Shown in pieces: positions 1-9,993 of a DNA stretch of 64,000 nucleotides. How positions within the stretch are numbered: the stretch's first letter is position 1; each line of letters opens with the position of its first letter. Under the pieces are notes generated by a model. It worked only from the letters and a program-made list of their open reading frames with translations, ran no database searches and was not told the origin of the DNA. Position numbers and translations under genes: made by a program. Source of the DNA: Marinobacter daepoensis DSM 16072 (lineage in GTDB: Bacteria; Pseudomonadota; Gammaproteobacteria; Pseudomonadales; Oleiphilaceae); assembly GCF_000421165.1 (NCBI RefSeq), contig NZ_ATWI01000011.1:310001-374000 (forward strand), in the 5' to 3' direction.

Positions 1-323
1 CGGCCAGTATGGCAGGCAATACCGCCTTTTTGTTCCACTTTCAGCAGAACCACGTCTGCGTCGCAGTCGAGCCGGATATCCCGAAGCACCTGCTGGTGCC
101 CGGAGCTTTCGCCCTTGCGCCAGAGTTTGCCCCGGGACCGGGACCAATAGACCGCCTGGCGTTCCTCGACGGTGAGCCTGAGTGATTCCCGGTTCATCCA
201 GGCCATCATCAGAATATCGCCATTGTCGGCATCCTGGGCTATGGCCGGTACCAAGCCGTCTTCGGTCCATTGAATGTCGTCGAGCCAGTCAGGCTGTACG
301 ACGTTAGCGGGGGAGTCTTGCAT
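1..323 (-). CDS. hisI: Phosphoribosyl-AMP cyclohydrolase HisI (3' end outside window)
   Basis: Histidine biosynthesis enzyme that opens the adenine ring of phosphoribosyl-AMP. About 107 codons are visible, reading [19 protein letters not shown] at the start, followed by the family segments [47 protein letters not shown] and finally GGIACHTG at the window edge. The WRKGESSGH and Asp/Cys-containing CDAD segments match the metal-binding and catalytic motifs of the family. The gene lies directly downstream of ubiB on the same strand, as in many gammaproteobacteria, where hisE and tat genes usually follow. The C-terminal end is cut off by the window, so completeness cannot be judged. Confidence 0.93.
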   Translation of the reverse strand, partial: MQDSPANVVQPDWLDDIQWTEDGLVPAIAQDADNGDILMMAWMNRESLRLTVEERQAVYWSRSRGKLWRKGESSGHQQVLRDIRLDCDADVVLLKVEQKGGIACHTG

Positions 324-350
324 TTTTATGAATCCTGATTCCTTGATTAT

Positions 351-1994
351 TCAACGGCTGCCCCGAAGCATGATGCCTGTGGCGCCGGCAAGCAAGACCC
401 AGCTCCAGACCGGCAGATCTGAGGCCCACTGAATGGCGTGAGGCTGGCTGCCTAACAGGGCCACACTCGCCAGGGCGGCGGCAATGAAACCCCGCCGCCA
501 GCGGCGCTCACTGCGCAGTTGCTGCTGTTTCATCAGGGCCAGCGAAGCCTGGTTCTGCGCTTCGGTTGGTCCGCTGGCGCGCAATTGCAGCAGGGCGTCG
601 TGGATAAGTTGCGGCATTTCCGGAGACTGTTCAAGCCAGGAGGGCAGATGGCTTTGCAGCGATTTGATCAGTCCGGATGGCCCGATTCTCTTGCGCATCC
701 AGTCTTCCAGGAAGGGCTGGGCCGTGCTCCATAAGTCCAGGTCCGGATACAGCTGGCGGCCAAGCCCTTCCACGTTGAGCAGGGTTTTCTGTAACAGCAC
801 CAGTTGTGGCTGCACTTCCATGTTGAATCGGCGGGCCGTCTGGAACAGGCGCAACAGGAAGTGTCCGAACGAAATGTCCTTCAGCGGGCGCTCAAAGATG
901 GGCTCACACACCGTCCGGATGGCAGCCTCGAATTCGTTAATGCGGGTGTCCGGGGGGACCCAGCCAGACTGGATATGCAGTTGCGCCACCTGGCGGTAAT
1001 CCCGACGAAAGAACGCCAGCAGGTTTCGGGCAAGGTAGCTCTGGTCGTCGGGCGCCAGGGTGCCAACGATCCCGAAATCGATGGCGATGTATTTCGGGTC
1101 TGCGGGATTACTGACATCCACAAAGATGTTGCCAGGGTGCATGTCAGCGTGAAAGAAGCTGTCCCGGAAGACCTGGGTGAAGAAAATTTCCACCCCTTTC
1201 TCGGCCAGCACCTTCATGTTGACCCCGGCCGCTGTCAGGGCAGGGACATCGGCGATGGGGACGCCATGAATGCGCTCCATCACCAGCACTGACTTGCGGG
1301 TGTAGTCCCAGTCGATAAAGGGGATGTAGATCAGCGGAGAGTTCTCGAAATTCCGGCGCAACTGGCTGGCATTGGCAGCCTCCCGTTGCAGATCCAGCTC
1401 GTCGTGGATGGTGGAGTCGTAGTCTTCCACCACCTCGACGGGGTGCAGTCGCTTGCCTTCTGACCAGTATTTTTCCAGCAGTCCGGCCATCAGATACATC
1501 AGCCCGATGTCCTGGCGGATGACTTTTTCGATGCCGGGGCGCAGGACTTTAACCACCACATTTTGCCCATTGGGCAGCGTGGCGGCGTGGACCTGTGCGA
1601 CGGAGGCGGAGGCCATTGGGTCCGGGCTGAATTCCGCAAACAGGTCTGAGACCGGAGCCCCTAGGGATGTCTCGATAATGCTCCGCGCCTGCTCGCTGGG
1701 AAACGGAGGAACACGGTCCTGCAATTGTTTCAGGGATTCGGCCATGTCGTCGGGAAGCAGATCCCGGCGGGTGGACAGAATCTGCCCGAACTTTACAAAC
1801 ACCGGCCCCAGTTCTTCAAGGGCCAGGCGCAAACGGTCGCCCCGGCTCAGCTTGGGCTGTGGAAACAGGTGCCAGGGCGCCAGCATGAAGAAAACTTTCA
1901 GAGGCGCAGGCAGTTCCGACAGGGGTAGGAAGGTGTCCAGCCGATACCGGCAGAATACCCAGGCAATTCGGAACAGGCGTCGCAGGCGGGTCAC
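351..1994 (-). CDS. ubiB: UbiB, ubiquinone biosynthesis regulatory kinase/ATPase
   Basis: Atypical protein kinase-like ATPase (ABC1/ADCK family, 547 aa, usual length) needed for ubiquinone synthesis, acting at the inner membrane. The KFGQ motif of the family is at residues 68-71, the Ala-rich loop [10 protein letters not shown] near 129-138, the nucleotide-binding Lys in VVVKVLRPG, the catalytic-loop equivalent HADMHPGN at 282-289 and DFG at 306-308. The C-terminus (about 505-545) has two hydrophobic stretches that would anchor it in the membrane. It overlaps the end of ubiJ by 4 bases, so ubiE-ubiJ-ubiB form a translationally coupled operon. Start at 1994 is set by that overlap. Confidence 0.96.
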   Translation of the reverse strand: MTRLRRLFRIAWVFCRYRLDTFLPLSELPAPLKVFFMLAPWHLFPQPKLSRGDRLRLALEELGPVFVKFGQILSTRRDLLPDDMAESLKQLQDRVPPFPSEQARSIIETSLGAPVSDLFAEFSPDPMASASVAQVHAATLPNGQNVVVKVLRPGIEKVIRQDIGLMYLMAGLLEKYWSEGKRLHPVEVVEDYDSTIHDELDLQREAANASQLRRNFENSPLIYIPFIDWDYTRKSVLVMERIHGVPIADVPALTAAGVNMKVLAEKGVEIFFTQVFRDSFFHADMHPGNIFVDVSNPADPKYIAIDFGIVGTLAPDDQSYLARNLLAFFRRDYRQVAQLHIQSGWVPPDTRINEFEAAIRTVCEPIFERPLKDISFGHFLLRLFQTARRFNMEVQPQLVLLQKTLLNVEGLGRQLYPDLDLWSTAQPFLEDWMRKRIGPSGLIKSLQSHLPSWLEQSPEMPQLIHDALLQLRASGPTEAQNQASLALMKQQQLRSERRWRRGFIAAALASVALLGSQPHAIQWASDLPVWSWVLLAGATGIMLRGSR

Positions 1995-2632
1995 AGGGTC
2001 TCCGTATCGTTGGTGCTGTCGGGCGCGGCGAGTTGATTGAGCCTTGCCTCAAGACGTTCGGTGCGAAGGTTCAGTTGGTCGATGTCCTGAAACGTCGCTT
2101 CCAGTTCACGTCGGCCGGGCAGGGTGCGGCTTTCCTCGTGAAGGTATTCCTCCACATTGGCGTTCATGGTACTGGCCGCCTGGCGGCTCCATGAGACTGC
2201 CTGACGAAGGCGGCGGCCCAGAAAGTGCGCGGGCACATCGCCAATGTGGCGGGCCATGGCGGCTTCCCAGTCTGGCTGAAGCTGGCTCAGGGCCCGTTGC
2301 AGCTGGTGTGCCAGGGCGGTATCGCCTGTGACCGTCAGGCGTTCATCTGCAAACACCCGGTCGTCACCCAGAGCAAGTGCAGCCAGCGCCATGGGGCGCC
2401 CGGTAATGATGAGTGCTGGCTGGTCGGCAGGCTGGCTGCTGACCTGTACCTGTTCGCCGAGTCGGGCCAGCGTCCAGGCCATGGTTAACGGTGCGGTGAT
2501 GGATACTTGTACCGGCCCGCCAAGGGCGTCCAGCAAGGCGCGTCGGCCTGCCGGGTCGAGTGCCAGTGCCCGGTTCAGGGCGCCTTCAAGGATGGCGCCG
2601 ATGGCGGACAGCAGGGTCGGGCCTGGAAACAT
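1991..2632 (-). CDS. ubiJ: UbiJ, SCP2-domain ubiquinone biosynthesis accessory factor
   Basis: 213 aa accessory protein of the aerobic ubiquinone pathway, thought to bind lipid intermediates in the Ubi metabolon together with UbiK. The first half is an SCP2-like sterol-carrier fold (segment [20 protein letters not shown] onward, with a short [11 protein letters not shown] helix). The last 40 residues form an amphipathic Leu/Arg-rich helix ([15 protein letters not shown]) able to make a coiled coil. The gene lies between ubiE and ubiB, starts at the base where ubiE stops and overlaps ubiB by 4 bases. Assignment rests mainly on position and SCP2 character, because the primary sequence of this family is poorly conserved. 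Confidence 0.9.
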   Translation of the reverse strand: MFPGPTLLSAIGAILEGALNRALALDPAGRRALLDALGGPVQVSITAPLTMAWTLARLGEQVQVSSQPADQPALIITGRPMALAALALGDDRVFADERLTVTGDTALAHQLQRALSQLQPDWEAAMARHIGDVPAHFLGRRLRQAVSWSRQAASTMNANVEEYLHEESRTLPGRRELEATFQDIDQLNLRTERLEARLNQLAAPDSTNDTETL

Positions 2633-3414
2633 CAGGGTTTGATTCCCACGTGCAGAGCAACAATACCGCCGGTCATGTTGTAGTACTTGCAGTTCACCAG
2701 TCCCGCGTCTTCCATCATGGCTTTCAGGGTGTCCTGATCCGGGTGCATGCGGATGGACTCGGCCAGGTATTTGTAGCTTTCACTGTCGCCGGCAATCAAC
2801 TGTCCCATCATTGGCAAGGCGCTGAATGAGTACATGTCGTAGGCTTTGCTCAACAGGGGGTTGGCTGGCTTGGAGAACTCAAGCACCATCAGTTTTCCAC
2901 CGGGCTTCAGTACCCGGGCCATGTCTCTCAGAGCCTGGTCTTTGTCGGTAACGTTGCGCAGGCCGAAGGCGATAGAGACGGCCTGGAAGCTGTTGTCCGG
3001 AAATGGCAGGTGCTCGGCATCGGCCTGAACGTATTCAATGTTGCCTGCGTAGCCCCGGTCGGTCAGCCGGCTGCGGCCGACCTGCAACATGGAGGCGTTG
3101 ATGTCGGCCAGGACCACCCGGCCGGCGGGGCCGACCAGATCCGAAAATTTCATGGTCAGATCGCCGGTGCCACCGGCAATGTCCAGCACCTGATGCCCCG
3201 GGCGAACGCCGCTCAGCTCAATGGTGAAACGCTTCCAGAGGCGGTGAATACCCATGGACATGAGGTCGTTCATGAGGTCGTATTTACCGGCGACGCTGTG
3301 AAAAACCTCGGCCACTTGACCAGCCTTCTGGCTTTTGGGCACGTTCCGGAAACCGAAGTGGGTAACGTCGTCCTGGCCGTTGCCTTGGCTACCCGGTGCT
3401 TGCTGCTCGCTCAT
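2632..3414 (-). CDS. ubiE: UbiE, demethylmenaquinone/ubiquinone C-methyltransferase
   Basis: SAM-dependent C-methyltransferase of ubiquinone (and menaquinone) biosynthesis, 260 aa. The SAM-binding motif I DIAGGTGD is at residues 78-85, preceded by the family hallmark [21 protein letters not shown] (41-61), and followed by [16 protein letters not shown] and FGLRNVTDK, the UbiE signature. The N-terminal 15 residues (polar, Gln/Gly-rich) are non-conserved. It heads the ubiE-ubiJ-ubiB operon. The start at 3414 is preceded on the coding strand by CACAGGACCACTTCTC, a weak ribosome-binding site. Confidence 0.97.
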   Translation of the reverse strand: MSEQQAPGSQGNGQDDVTHFGFRNVPKSQKAGQVAEVFHSVAGKYDLMNDLMSMGIHRLWKRFTIELSGVRPGHQVLDIAGGTGDLTMKFSDLVGPAGRVVLADINASMLQVGRSRLTDRGYAGNIEYVQADAEHLPFPDNSFQAVSIAFGLRNVTDKDQALRDMARVLKPGGKLMVLEFSKPANPLLSKAYDMYSFSALPMMGQLIAGDSESYKYLAESIRMHPDQDTLKAMMEDAGLVNCKYYNMTGGIVALHVGIKP

Positions 3415-3530
3415 GAGAAGTGGTCCTGTGAGAATCTGAACCCCGTATTCTAACCGTTGGGGTCTTGGCTACAAGTTTATTGCCGGCTTACACTGTAAAA
3501 CCGTTTCCAAATCACTGAGAAAACTGACCC

Positions 3531-3809
3531 ATGTCTGTCATTGATATCCATCGTGCCCATTCTCTGGACAAAGAACACGCCCGCCAGGCGGCCGAAACGC
3601 TGGCGAAAGACCTGTCCAAACAGTTTGATGTTCACTACCAGTGGGAAGGTGACCTGCTGAAATTCAAACGCAGCGGCGTTAAGGGGCAGCTGGATCTTTC
3701 CGAGGATGACTTGCACATCCGGCTGGAACTCGGGTTGATGCTGCGGCCATTCAAGGCCCGTATCGAGCAGGAGATCCATTCCCAGCTGGATCAGATCATC
3801 ACGGCCTGA
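3531..3809 (+). CDS. Polyhydroxyalkanoic acid system-type small protein
   Basis: 92 aa cytoplasmic protein that looks like the PHA granule-region family (TIGR02610-type). It begins MSVIDIHRAHSLDKEHARQA, with the typical pattern of an N-terminal helix, an FDVHYQWEGDLLKFKRSGVKG strand segment and the RLELGLMLRPFKARIEQEI helix. Members sit near PHA or ubiquinone genes and their biochemical role is not established. It is transcribed divergently from ubiE with a 116-base intergenic region. No phaC gene is in the window, so a link to polyester storage is inference only. Confidence 0.8.
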   Translation: MSVIDIHRAHSLDKEHARQAAETLAKDLSKQFDVHYQWEGDLLKFKRSGVKGQLDLSEDDLHIRLELGLMLRPFKARIEQEIHSQLDQIITA

Positions 3810-3848
3810 GCCCGTGCCCGGTTTGGAGGGCATTCACCCGGCGGAGTG

Positions 3849-4598
3849 CTAGAGGTCATCTGGCAGCGCGAAAGGCTCAGGATGGCCCGCCAGGATGTTC
3901 TCCATGACTTGTTGCTCGCGCCTGATCAGGCGGTTGATCAGGGCATCGACCCGATCCATTTTCCGGAAAGCAGTGTACCCCCGGTGCAGGAAACTGTGCA
4001 GATCACCCAGATCGGCCATGTCGGCCGGGCCGCGGGTCATCGACAACAGCCAGCCCAGGGTCCGGTTGCGAACGTAGCGGTCCAGTTCCTGCCCGGTTTC
4101 AGCCACCAGAGCGAGTTGCCGCTGGCGAATGGGCAGCTGGTTGCTGGCCCGGTAGGCTTGGCAGTATTGTGCCTCACTCAGTTGGGTGGCCGGCAGATTG
4201 TGTTCGCCCAGCCATTCCGCCAGTTCCAGGTCCAGGCTCTGGGTAATCAGATTCAGTTCGACCAGACCGGCAAAGGTGCCGATTAAATGGTCGGGCAGCC
4301 ATTTCACCATCTTGGGGAACACCCGGTCGATGTTGTCGTCGCGGCGGGTCATACCGGCGGGGGCGTATAAATCGGTCAGCAGGAATTCCAGCCCGGTGTG
4401 ATAGCCGGGGTGGCGGTAAAGGTCCTGATGAGTGTGCTTCAGTCGTTCTGCCTGCCAGTCGGCGATTCGGTGGGCGACTGGCTGCAGCGGGTGTGAAGCC
4501 TTGTGTTGGCGGAAATCGTGATACTCCAGAAGCAGGCGCTTCAGCCGGCGGGCGTTCTCTGTGTGCACATCCGTGGCAACCAGCCGCTCACGATACAT
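3849..4598 (-). CDS. Conserved hypothetical protein (FFLEE-motif-like)
   Basis: 249 aa soluble, Leu/Arg-rich, almost entirely helical protein with no signal peptide or membrane segment. Around residue 65-85 it reads YRHPGYHTGLEFLLTDLYAP, which resembles the FFLEELY motif that names a small gammaproteobacterial family of unknown function, here degenerate (EFLLTDLY). Further on are DRVFPKMVKWLP and a C-terminal KMDRVDALINRLIRREQQVM helix. It is convergent with the PHA-type gene (39-base gap) and follows the alpha/beta hydrolase gene on the same strand with an 84-base gap. I do not recognise an enzymatic motif and assign no function. Confidence 0.75.
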   Translation of the reverse strand: MYRERLVATDVHTENARRLKRLLLEYHDFRQHKASHPLQPVAHRIADWQAERLKHTHQDLYRHPGYHTGLEFLLTDLYAPAGMTRRDDNIDRVFPKMVKWLPDHLIGTFAGLVELNLITQSLDLELAEWLGEHNLPATQLSEAQYCQAYRASNQLPIRQRQLALVAETGQELDRYVRNRTLGWLLSMTRGPADMADLGDLHSFLHRGYTAFRKMDRVDALINRLIRREQQVMENILAGHPEPFALPDDL

Positions 4599-4682
4599 TC
4601 AATGCTCCCATCAACCGGGCGGAAAAAAGCGCCAGTCTATCGGAGCCGGGAGCCTGGCGCACCTGCCAGTGGATGATTTGTT

Positions 4683-5606
4683 TTAACCCTGGGCCACGGA
4701 GCCCAGGGTTTCCAGGCCGGGCACCCACTCTTTGCTGTCCAGCGTGATGAAATGGCTTGGAGCCTCGGTTTCCACGATGCGCATGGTGGTTGGGCTGGTC
4801 CGGGCGCTGGCCAGCATGGCCTGGCGGTCCAGAATACGGTCGGTGGCGGGGATCAGGAAGGTGCCGTGGCGGACATGGCGGTAGACCGCGGTGTCTGTGC
4901 GGGCCATCCAGTCCATGATGTTCTCGATGTTCCGTACGATGGTCAGGTGGTCTTTGGTGGCGTAAAACAGCTTGCTCAGTAGTTGCCGTTTACGCGGGTT
5001 CATCTTACCAAAAAAGGTCTGGCCATAAGCGGACTGAGGCGCGCTGTTGATCAGGCGAATCAGCCATGGCCACATGCCATGGCTAACGGGCTCCAGCAGG
5101 GTGGTTACCAGTGCATGCAGTTTGCCCTGGGGCAATACCGGGGCTTCCAGCACGATTTCGGCACGCTCGTACAATTCCGGCCATTGGCGGATGGCCTCGA
5201 GAATAACCGCCCCGCCCCGGGAGTGGCCATGCACCCGTATGCGCTCTGTCGTGGGCAGATTCTGAAGCGCCTGATTGAGCAGGCAGGCATCGTATTCGAT
5301 GGTCCCTTCCAGGTGCTTTATGGGGACTTCCCAGTCCGGGGTTTCGGGCGTCACGCCATTCACCGGTACGTGATAATTGCTGCAGGTCAGTAAGATCAGT
5401 TCGGTGTTCGGGCCGTCGTAGGCCTGAGTGAAATAGCAATGGTTTTCGAGAAAGCCATGGACGCCGATGACGGTGTGCTGAGCTGAACCGCTGTGGTTGC
5501 GAACGGAGACGGCGCCCTTACCAACCCGGTAGACCCGGCCGGAGAACATTTCGGAATAGGCGTTTTCGATCGGCTTGATCAGTTTGCGAACATGACTGGC
5601 TTTCAT
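4683..5606 (-). CDS. Alpha/beta-hydrolase fold protein
   Basis: 307 aa cytoplasmic serine hydrolase of unknown substrate. The oxyanion-side HGFLEN is at 50-55 and the nucleophile elbow GHSRG at 127-131 (Ser129), followed by GAVILEA. A late APSHFITLD segment supplies the probable catalytic His. A central SNYHVPVNGVTPETPDWEVP insertion and a cap-like region LVTTLLEPVSHGMWPWLIRL are present. A strong GGAGGAG ribosome-binding site sits about 7 bases before the chosen start. Context gives only a loose tie to lipid metabolism (WS/DGAT gene transcribed divergently 345 bases away). Esterase or lipase activity is plausible but unproven. Confidence 0.85.
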   Translation of the reverse strand: MKASHVRKLIKPIENAYSEMFSGRVYRVGKGAVSVRNHSGSAQHTVIGVHGFLENHCYFTQAYDGPNTELILLTCSNYHVPVNGVTPETPDWEVPIKHLEGTIEYDACLLNQALQNLPTTERIRVHGHSRGGAVILEAIRQWPELYERAEIVLEAPVLPQGKLHALVTTLLEPVSHGMWPWLIRLINSAPQSAYGQTFFGKMNPRKRQLLSKLFYATKDHLTIVRNIENIMDWMARTDTAVYRHVRHGTFLIPATDRILDRQAMLASARTSPTTMRIVETEAPSHFITLDSKEWVPGLETLGSVAQG

Positions 5607-5951
5607 GACTCATCTCCTCCCGGCCGCTTTCATTGTGTTGTTGGTCTGGCAGAGCCGGTGTGACATTTTTACCGTGAATGCCGAACGGGTTAAGTGGCAC
5701 CAGTGCCCTTGAAAATGGTGTTCTGGGGCCAATTGCTCGGTGCCTGACAGGCATATATAACCATCGCACCGGGTCATATACCCAGTATAGGTTTGAACCT
5801 TTGCTGACGTGTAGCTTTTTGTAACGCAGCGCTCATGCTGAAGGATGGAGCCGTTATCCGGACTCTGGCACAATGCCGGATTGGTTTTTTAAAAGAAGGG
5901 CGCGTTATTGATCGGGGAATATCAGGTTTGAGCCAGGAGCAATCGCATCTC

Positions 5952-7313
5952 ATGCTGCCTTCGGATTCAGCCTGGCTGGCTCTGGAACGGCCCGACAATC
6001 CCATGACCATTACCATTATGCTTCGGGTCGATGGCCTGACCCCCGGGCGCTTCCGGGAGTTTCTGGAGGTGTACTGGCTGGCCTGGGAGCGTTTTCGGTG
6101 CCGACCGGTCTGGCGTGCTCCAGCCTGGTATTGGGAGAAAGACCCGACCTTTGCTCCACCAAAACACCTGGATGTGGCACTTGACCGGTTTGAGCCGGGG
6201 GAGTTGCAGAATTGGGTGTCTGAGCGCCTGAATGAGCCTCTTCCGCTGTACCGCCCCCGCTGGAAGTTCTGGCTGGCGCCGAATGCCCGTGGTGGCGCCG
6301 CATTATTGCTGAGGTTGCACCACTGTTATGCCGATGGCCTGTCATTGCTGGGGGTGTTCGATCAACTGTGCCCGGCCTCCCCTCGTCAGTACCCCGCGGT
6401 TTATGGTGCCCGGGAGGCGCCTGAACTGGGACGCTGGTTCTCCTCCGCCCAGGCCTGGCTGGAAGCTTGTGTGGCCGAGGTTGCTCCGGTGGTCTCTGGC
6501 TCGACGGATGACCCTGAGCCCCCGGGAAAAGGGCGTGTGGGCAAGGTGTTTGAAACCGGCACGCGTCTGGTTCATGACATCAGCGAGTTGCTTGTTTCGC
6601 CCGATGACACACCATCCGATCTGAAGCGCCCGCTGTTGGGGCGACGAAACTGCCGGTGGTCACCGCCCGTTCCTCTGGCGCATTTTCGTGACATTGCCCG
6701 GGCGACCCGTACGACCATCAATGACGTGCTGCTGGCCTGTGTGGCGGCTGCGGTCAAGCCTCGTCTTGGGATGACGCCGGAGCAATTGGAGGACGCCGTT
6801 CTCCATGCGGCGGTTCCTGTGGATATTCGTGCCCAGTTACCGGAGGGGGTTCAGCCGGAGGATGGGGCTCTGGGGAATTGCTTTGGCACGGTGTTTGTTC
6901 CTTTGCCGGTGGATGGTCACAGTGCTCTGGAACGTTTGTTCCGGGTCAAGCACGAGACCCGGAAACTGAAAAAAAGCTGGCAACCCGGGCTGGCCTGGGG
7001 GCTGACGAGTTGCGCCTCGTTGATTCCGGAACCCGGCCGGAGGCCTCTGGCCGATCTCTTCTTCCGCAAAGCCTCAGCGGTGGTGTCCAATGTGCCAGGG
7101 ACCCCGGAAACCCGGTATCTCGCCGGTTGTGCCATTACCGAACAGATGTTCTGGGTACCCCAGGCCGGCGATATCGGGCTGGGGGTCAGTATCGTCAGTT
7201 ACGGCGGCCAGGTGCAGTTTGGGGTGGTGGCGGATGAATCGGTTTTGCCCGACCCCTCGGCGTTTCTTGACGACTGTCTTAACGAGCTTGACCAGTTTCC
7301 GGGCCGGTCGTAG
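5952..7313 (+). CDS. WS/DGAT-family acyltransferase (wax ester synthase-like)
   Basis: Bifunctional wax ester synthase/acyl-CoA:diacylglycerol acyltransferase family, which makes wax esters or triacylglycerols at the inner membrane. With the start at 5952 the protein is 453 aa and begins MLPSDSAWLALERPDNPM, aligning with the usual family N-terminus. The catalytic HHxxxDG motif is present as HHCYADG at 123-129. Later come RTTINDVLLACVAAA and VSNVPGTPETRYLAG, conserved family blocks. The frame is open from 5835; a TTG at 5928 is an alternative start, because AGGAG lies 11 bases before 5952. Marinobacter species usually carry several copies. This one is divergent from the well-known Ma1/Ma2 enzymes, so its activity is inferred only. 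Confidence 0.87.
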   Translation: MLPSDSAWLALERPDNPMTITIMLRVDGLTPGRFREFLEVYWLAWERFRCRPVWRAPAWYWEKDPTFAPPKHLDVALDRFEPGELQNWVSERLNEPLPLYRPRWKFWLAPNARGGAALLLRLHHCYADGLSLLGVFDQLCPASPRQYPAVYGAREAPELGRWFSSAQAWLEACVAEVAPVVSGSTDDPEPPGKGRVGKVFETGTRLVHDISELLVSPDDTPSDLKRPLLGRRNCRWSPPVPLAHFRDIARATRTTINDVLLACVAAAVKPRLGMTPEQLEDAVLHAAVPVDIRAQLPEGVQPEDGALGNCFGTVFVPLPVDGHSALERLFRVKHETRKLKKSWQPGLAWGLTSCASLIPEPGRRPLADLFFRKASAVVSNVPGTPETRYLAGCAITEQMFWVPQAGDIGLGVSIVSYGGQVQFGVVADESVLPDPSAFLDDCLNELDQFPGRS

Positions 7314-7489
7314 TCCCAAAGTTTGATATCCAGTGCCTCCTAAATGAGCAGGCAATCTGCTCTCACGACTAATACTCCCTTCCTTTTCATTGGCTGACCA
7401 TGAACTTCAGGCGCTCAGATTGCGCCATGGGGTTCGCGGAGTTGTCCGGAGCCCTTTATCCCAGATTTCAAATAACAACCGGGGGAAGT

Positions 7490-8590
7490 ATGAAAAACAA
7501 CGTTAAAAGGTCGGGGTTGGCGTTTGCCGTGGCGGTCATCATGGGGGGCAGTGCCGGGGCTCAGGCGGCTGTTGAGGTGTATAACGAGGATGGAACCAGT
7601 TTCTCCGTTGACGGTTACTTCAATGCGTTCTACGTGAATCGTGATGACAAGGTGAGTGACGTTCGGAACTCGGATGTGAAAATGGGCTTTCTTCCCAACA
7701 CCATCGGGTTCAACTTCAGCAAGGAAATGGGAGAGCTGACGCTGGGTGGCCGGTCTTCGTTCTGGACGACCATTAACGACAGCCTACAGTCTCCAACCGA
7801 TACCAGCATCGATGTCCGTCAGTTGTATGCCACGGTGGATGGCGACTTTGGTCAGGTATTGATTGGTAAGGATTTTGGCCTTTACGCCCGGTCCAATATT
7901 TTTCTGGATGAGTTGTTGATGGGATTTGGTTCTCCTGGTGCAGCAACCGGGGTGTCCTTCGGAAATATCCGGACGGGCTATCCGTACCCGAACCCTTCCG
8001 CGCAGATTACCTACCGTTCTCCGGATTTGTCAGGGTTTAAAGTCGCAGCCGGTATCTTTGAGCCTGCGGATACCACGCCCGGGGCAGATTCCGAGCAGTC
8101 AGCGCCTCGCTTTGAGGCAGAGCTGACCTACAGTACCGATCTGCAGGGCGTGGCTCTGACGGCCTGGCTGAATGGTCGTCACCAGAGTTCCGAAAACTCC
8201 ACCACAGAAATCGACAGCCAGGGCCTGGGGTATGGTCTGAAGGCATCCGTGGCTGGCTTCTCGGTCACGGCGACGGGGTTCACTTCAGAAGGTGATGTGC
8301 CTGTGCTGATCAGTGATGGGGCCCTTGCGTCTGAAGAAGATGCTGATGGCTATCTGGTTCAGGGTTCCTACACCCTGGGCGCCAACCGGTTTGTGGTGTC
8401 ATACGGCGAGACCGACTCGGATCAGGGGGATTTTGAAACCGAGAACACCTCGTTTGCCGTGTTCCATGACGTGAACAGCAACTTCAAACTTGTCGCTGAA
8501 TACAACATGTTTGAGCAGGAGATCAAGTCTTCGGGTACACGCGCGGCCGACGCTGATACGCTCGCTGTTGGCGCGATTGTCATGTTCTGA
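7490..8590 (+). CDS. Outer-membrane porin
   Basis: 366 aa beta-barrel porin. A cleavable signal peptide (MKNNVKRSGLAFAVAVIMGG, cut after AQA about residue 26) precedes a mature protein starting AVEVYNEDGTSFSVDGYFNA, typical of general gram-negative porins. Alternating strands such as GQVLIGKDFGLYARSNIFLD follow, and the C-terminal residue is Phe (GAIVMF), the BAM recognition signal. ATG 7490 is chosen over the upstream in-frame codon at 7400 because GGGGGAAG precedes it and the signal peptide begins there. The substrate is unknown; its position next to the alcohol-oxidation locus is suggestive only. An AAnAAnAA motif (AATAACAA, 7471-7478) lies 12 bases upstream of the start. Confidence 0.9.
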   Translation: MKNNVKRSGLAFAVAVIMGGSAGAQAAVEVYNEDGTSFSVDGYFNAFYVNRDDKVSDVRNSDVKMGFLPNTIGFNFSKEMGELTLGGRSSFWTTINDSLQSPTDTSIDVRQLYATVDGDFGQVLIGKDFGLYARSNIFLDELLMGFGSPGAATGVSFGNIRTGYPYPNPSAQITYRSPDLSGFKVAAGIFEPADTTPGADSEQSAPRFEAELTYSTDLQGVALTAWLNGRHQSSENSTTEIDSQGLGYGLKASVAGFSVTATGFTSEGDVPVLISDGALASEEDADGYLVQGSYTLGANRFVVSYGETDSDQGDFETENTSFAVFHDVNSNFKLVAEYNMFEQEIKSSGTRAADADTLAVGAIVMF

Positions 8591-8604
8591 TTCAACCCTT
8601 GGCG

Positions 8605-8640
8605 TCATCGCAGAGTCAGAGCCTGCTCCCTCTGCGGTGA
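8605..8640 (+). terminator. Stem-loop after the porin gene
   Basis: An 11-bp stem (TCATCGCAGAG pairing with CTCTGCGGTGA, one G-U pair) around a 14-base loop, 15 bases past the porin stop. No U-run follows, so it may be a transcript-stabilising or Rho-assisted end rather than a classical terminator. Confidence 0.5.
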
Positions 8641-8832
8641 TCGTCTCAGACTAAAGTGCCGGTTTGTTTGCGCCAAAACCAGGCCTCGTTGCCGGTCATT
8701 GATTCCGAGGTTTTATAATCAATGAGTTATCACCCATTTGGCGCGCCAATAAAAAGCACCGAAGTCGCATTTTCCTCCAACAGCATCGGCGTAGAATCGA
8801 CAGTTGTACCGAGTCGTCCGAGGGCTGTACCC

Positions 8833-9993
8833 ATGAATTCAGACAACCCAGGAACCGCAGTCCGGGTTGCCAGTGCCAGTGTCCGGGAGCCGGAACTGGC
8901 GGCAGCGGAACTGGCCCGGCAGCTTCAGCATGACCACCTGGGGTGTGTTCTCTTTTTCTGCTCCGTTGAGTTTGACCTGGAACGGCTGGGCCCGGCGTTG
9001 CAGGCGGAGTTTCCTGATACCCGGGTGTATGGGTGCACGTCCGCTGGTGAGATCACCGAGCACGGGTATGGCCGGGGCTGCATCAGTGCGCTGGGGTTTG
9101 ATGCCCGTTACTTTGCCATTGATTGTGCCCTGATCAATGAGCTGGAAAGTTTCACCCTGCAGGATGCGCAGCAGGTGATCGACGGGTTGCTGACCACCTG
9201 CCGCGAAGCACGGCTGGCCCCGGTCAAGGGCAATACGTTTGCTATCACGATGCTGGACGGCCTGTCGAGCCGGGAAGAATTGGTGCTGGCCACTCTGAAT
9301 GCGGCGCTGGGTACCATTCCTCAGTTTGGTGGGTCTGCCGGTGATGATGAGCGCCTGGCGGATACTCATGTCTTCTACGATGGTCAGTTTCACAGCGCGG
9401 CCGCCACAGTGATGCTGGTGAATACGCCACTGGATTTCCGTGTGTTTTCGACCCACCACATGCGCGAACAGAGTGAAAAGCTGGTGGTTACCCGAGCCTG
9501 CTCCGAGAGCCGGACGGTTTTTGAGCTGAACGCCGAACCAGCCGCGGATGTCTATGCACGAACCGTTGGGGTGCCGGTTGAAGAGCTGGATCGGCGGGTG
9601 TTCGCCCTGCAGCCTCTGGGAGTGCGGGTCGGCGGGAACTATTTTGTCCGCTCCATCCAGCGGGTCAACGCCGATGGCAGCCTCACGTTTTATTGTGCCG
9701 TTGAAACCGGCATTGTCATGACGGCGATGAGTCCGGGGTCTCTGCTGGAGAGTGTCCGGGCTCAGATCGAAGCCTCTGAACGCGTGGTTGGCAAGCCGCT
9801 GGTGACGCTGGCCTGTGACTGTTTCCTTCGGCGCCTTGAAGCGGAGTTGACCGGGCAGGTGGACGCCGTTTCGGATTTCCTCAGGAGGCATAAGGTTGTG
9901 GGCTTTAATACCTATGGCGAACAGTTCAACGGAATGCACATCAATCAGACCTTCACGGGGGTGGTCATTGGCCAGCCTGAACCCAGCACCTGA
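8833..9993 (+). CDS. nosP: FIST N/C-domain sensor protein, NosP-like
   Basis: FIST-domain protein of about 386 aa, similar in type and position to P. aeruginosa NosP (PA1975), a haem-binding nitric-oxide sensor that controls the neighbouring kinase. The FIST_N region starts at VRVASASVREPELAAAELAR and includes FPDTRVYGCTSAGEI and GGSAGDDERLADTHVFYDG. FIST_C covers AADVYARTVGVPVEEL through NADGSLTFYCAVETG to VVGFNTYGEQFNGMHINQT. ATG 8833 is preferred because CGAGGG lies 9 bases before it and the domain begins just after; the frame is open from 8722. The following kinase gene begins within its last codons, implying translational coupling. Haem binding cannot be read from sequence. Confidence 0.86.
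   Translation: MNSDNPGTAVRVASASVREPELAAAELARQLQHDHLGCVLFFCSVEFDLERLGPALQAEFPDTRVYGCTSAGEITEHGYGRGCISALGFDARYFAIDCALINELESFTLQDAQQVIDGLLTTCREARLAPVKGNTFAITMLDGLSSREELVLATLNAALGTIPQFGGSAGDDERLADTHVFYDGQFHSAAATVMLVNTPLDFRVFSTHHMREQSEKLVVTRACSESRTVFELNAEPAADVYARTVGVPVEELDRRVFALQPLGVRVGGNYFVRSIQRVNADGSLTFYCAVETGIVMTAMSPGSLLESVRAQIEASERVVGKPLVTLACDCFLRRLEAELTGQVDAVSDFLRRHKVVGFNTYGEQFNGMHINQTFTGVVIGQPEPST

Noticed and set aside
5771..5783. GGGT-CATAT-ACCC palindrome upstream of the WS/DGAT gene
   Set aside because: Only 4-bp arms, no second copy found; too weak to call an operator.
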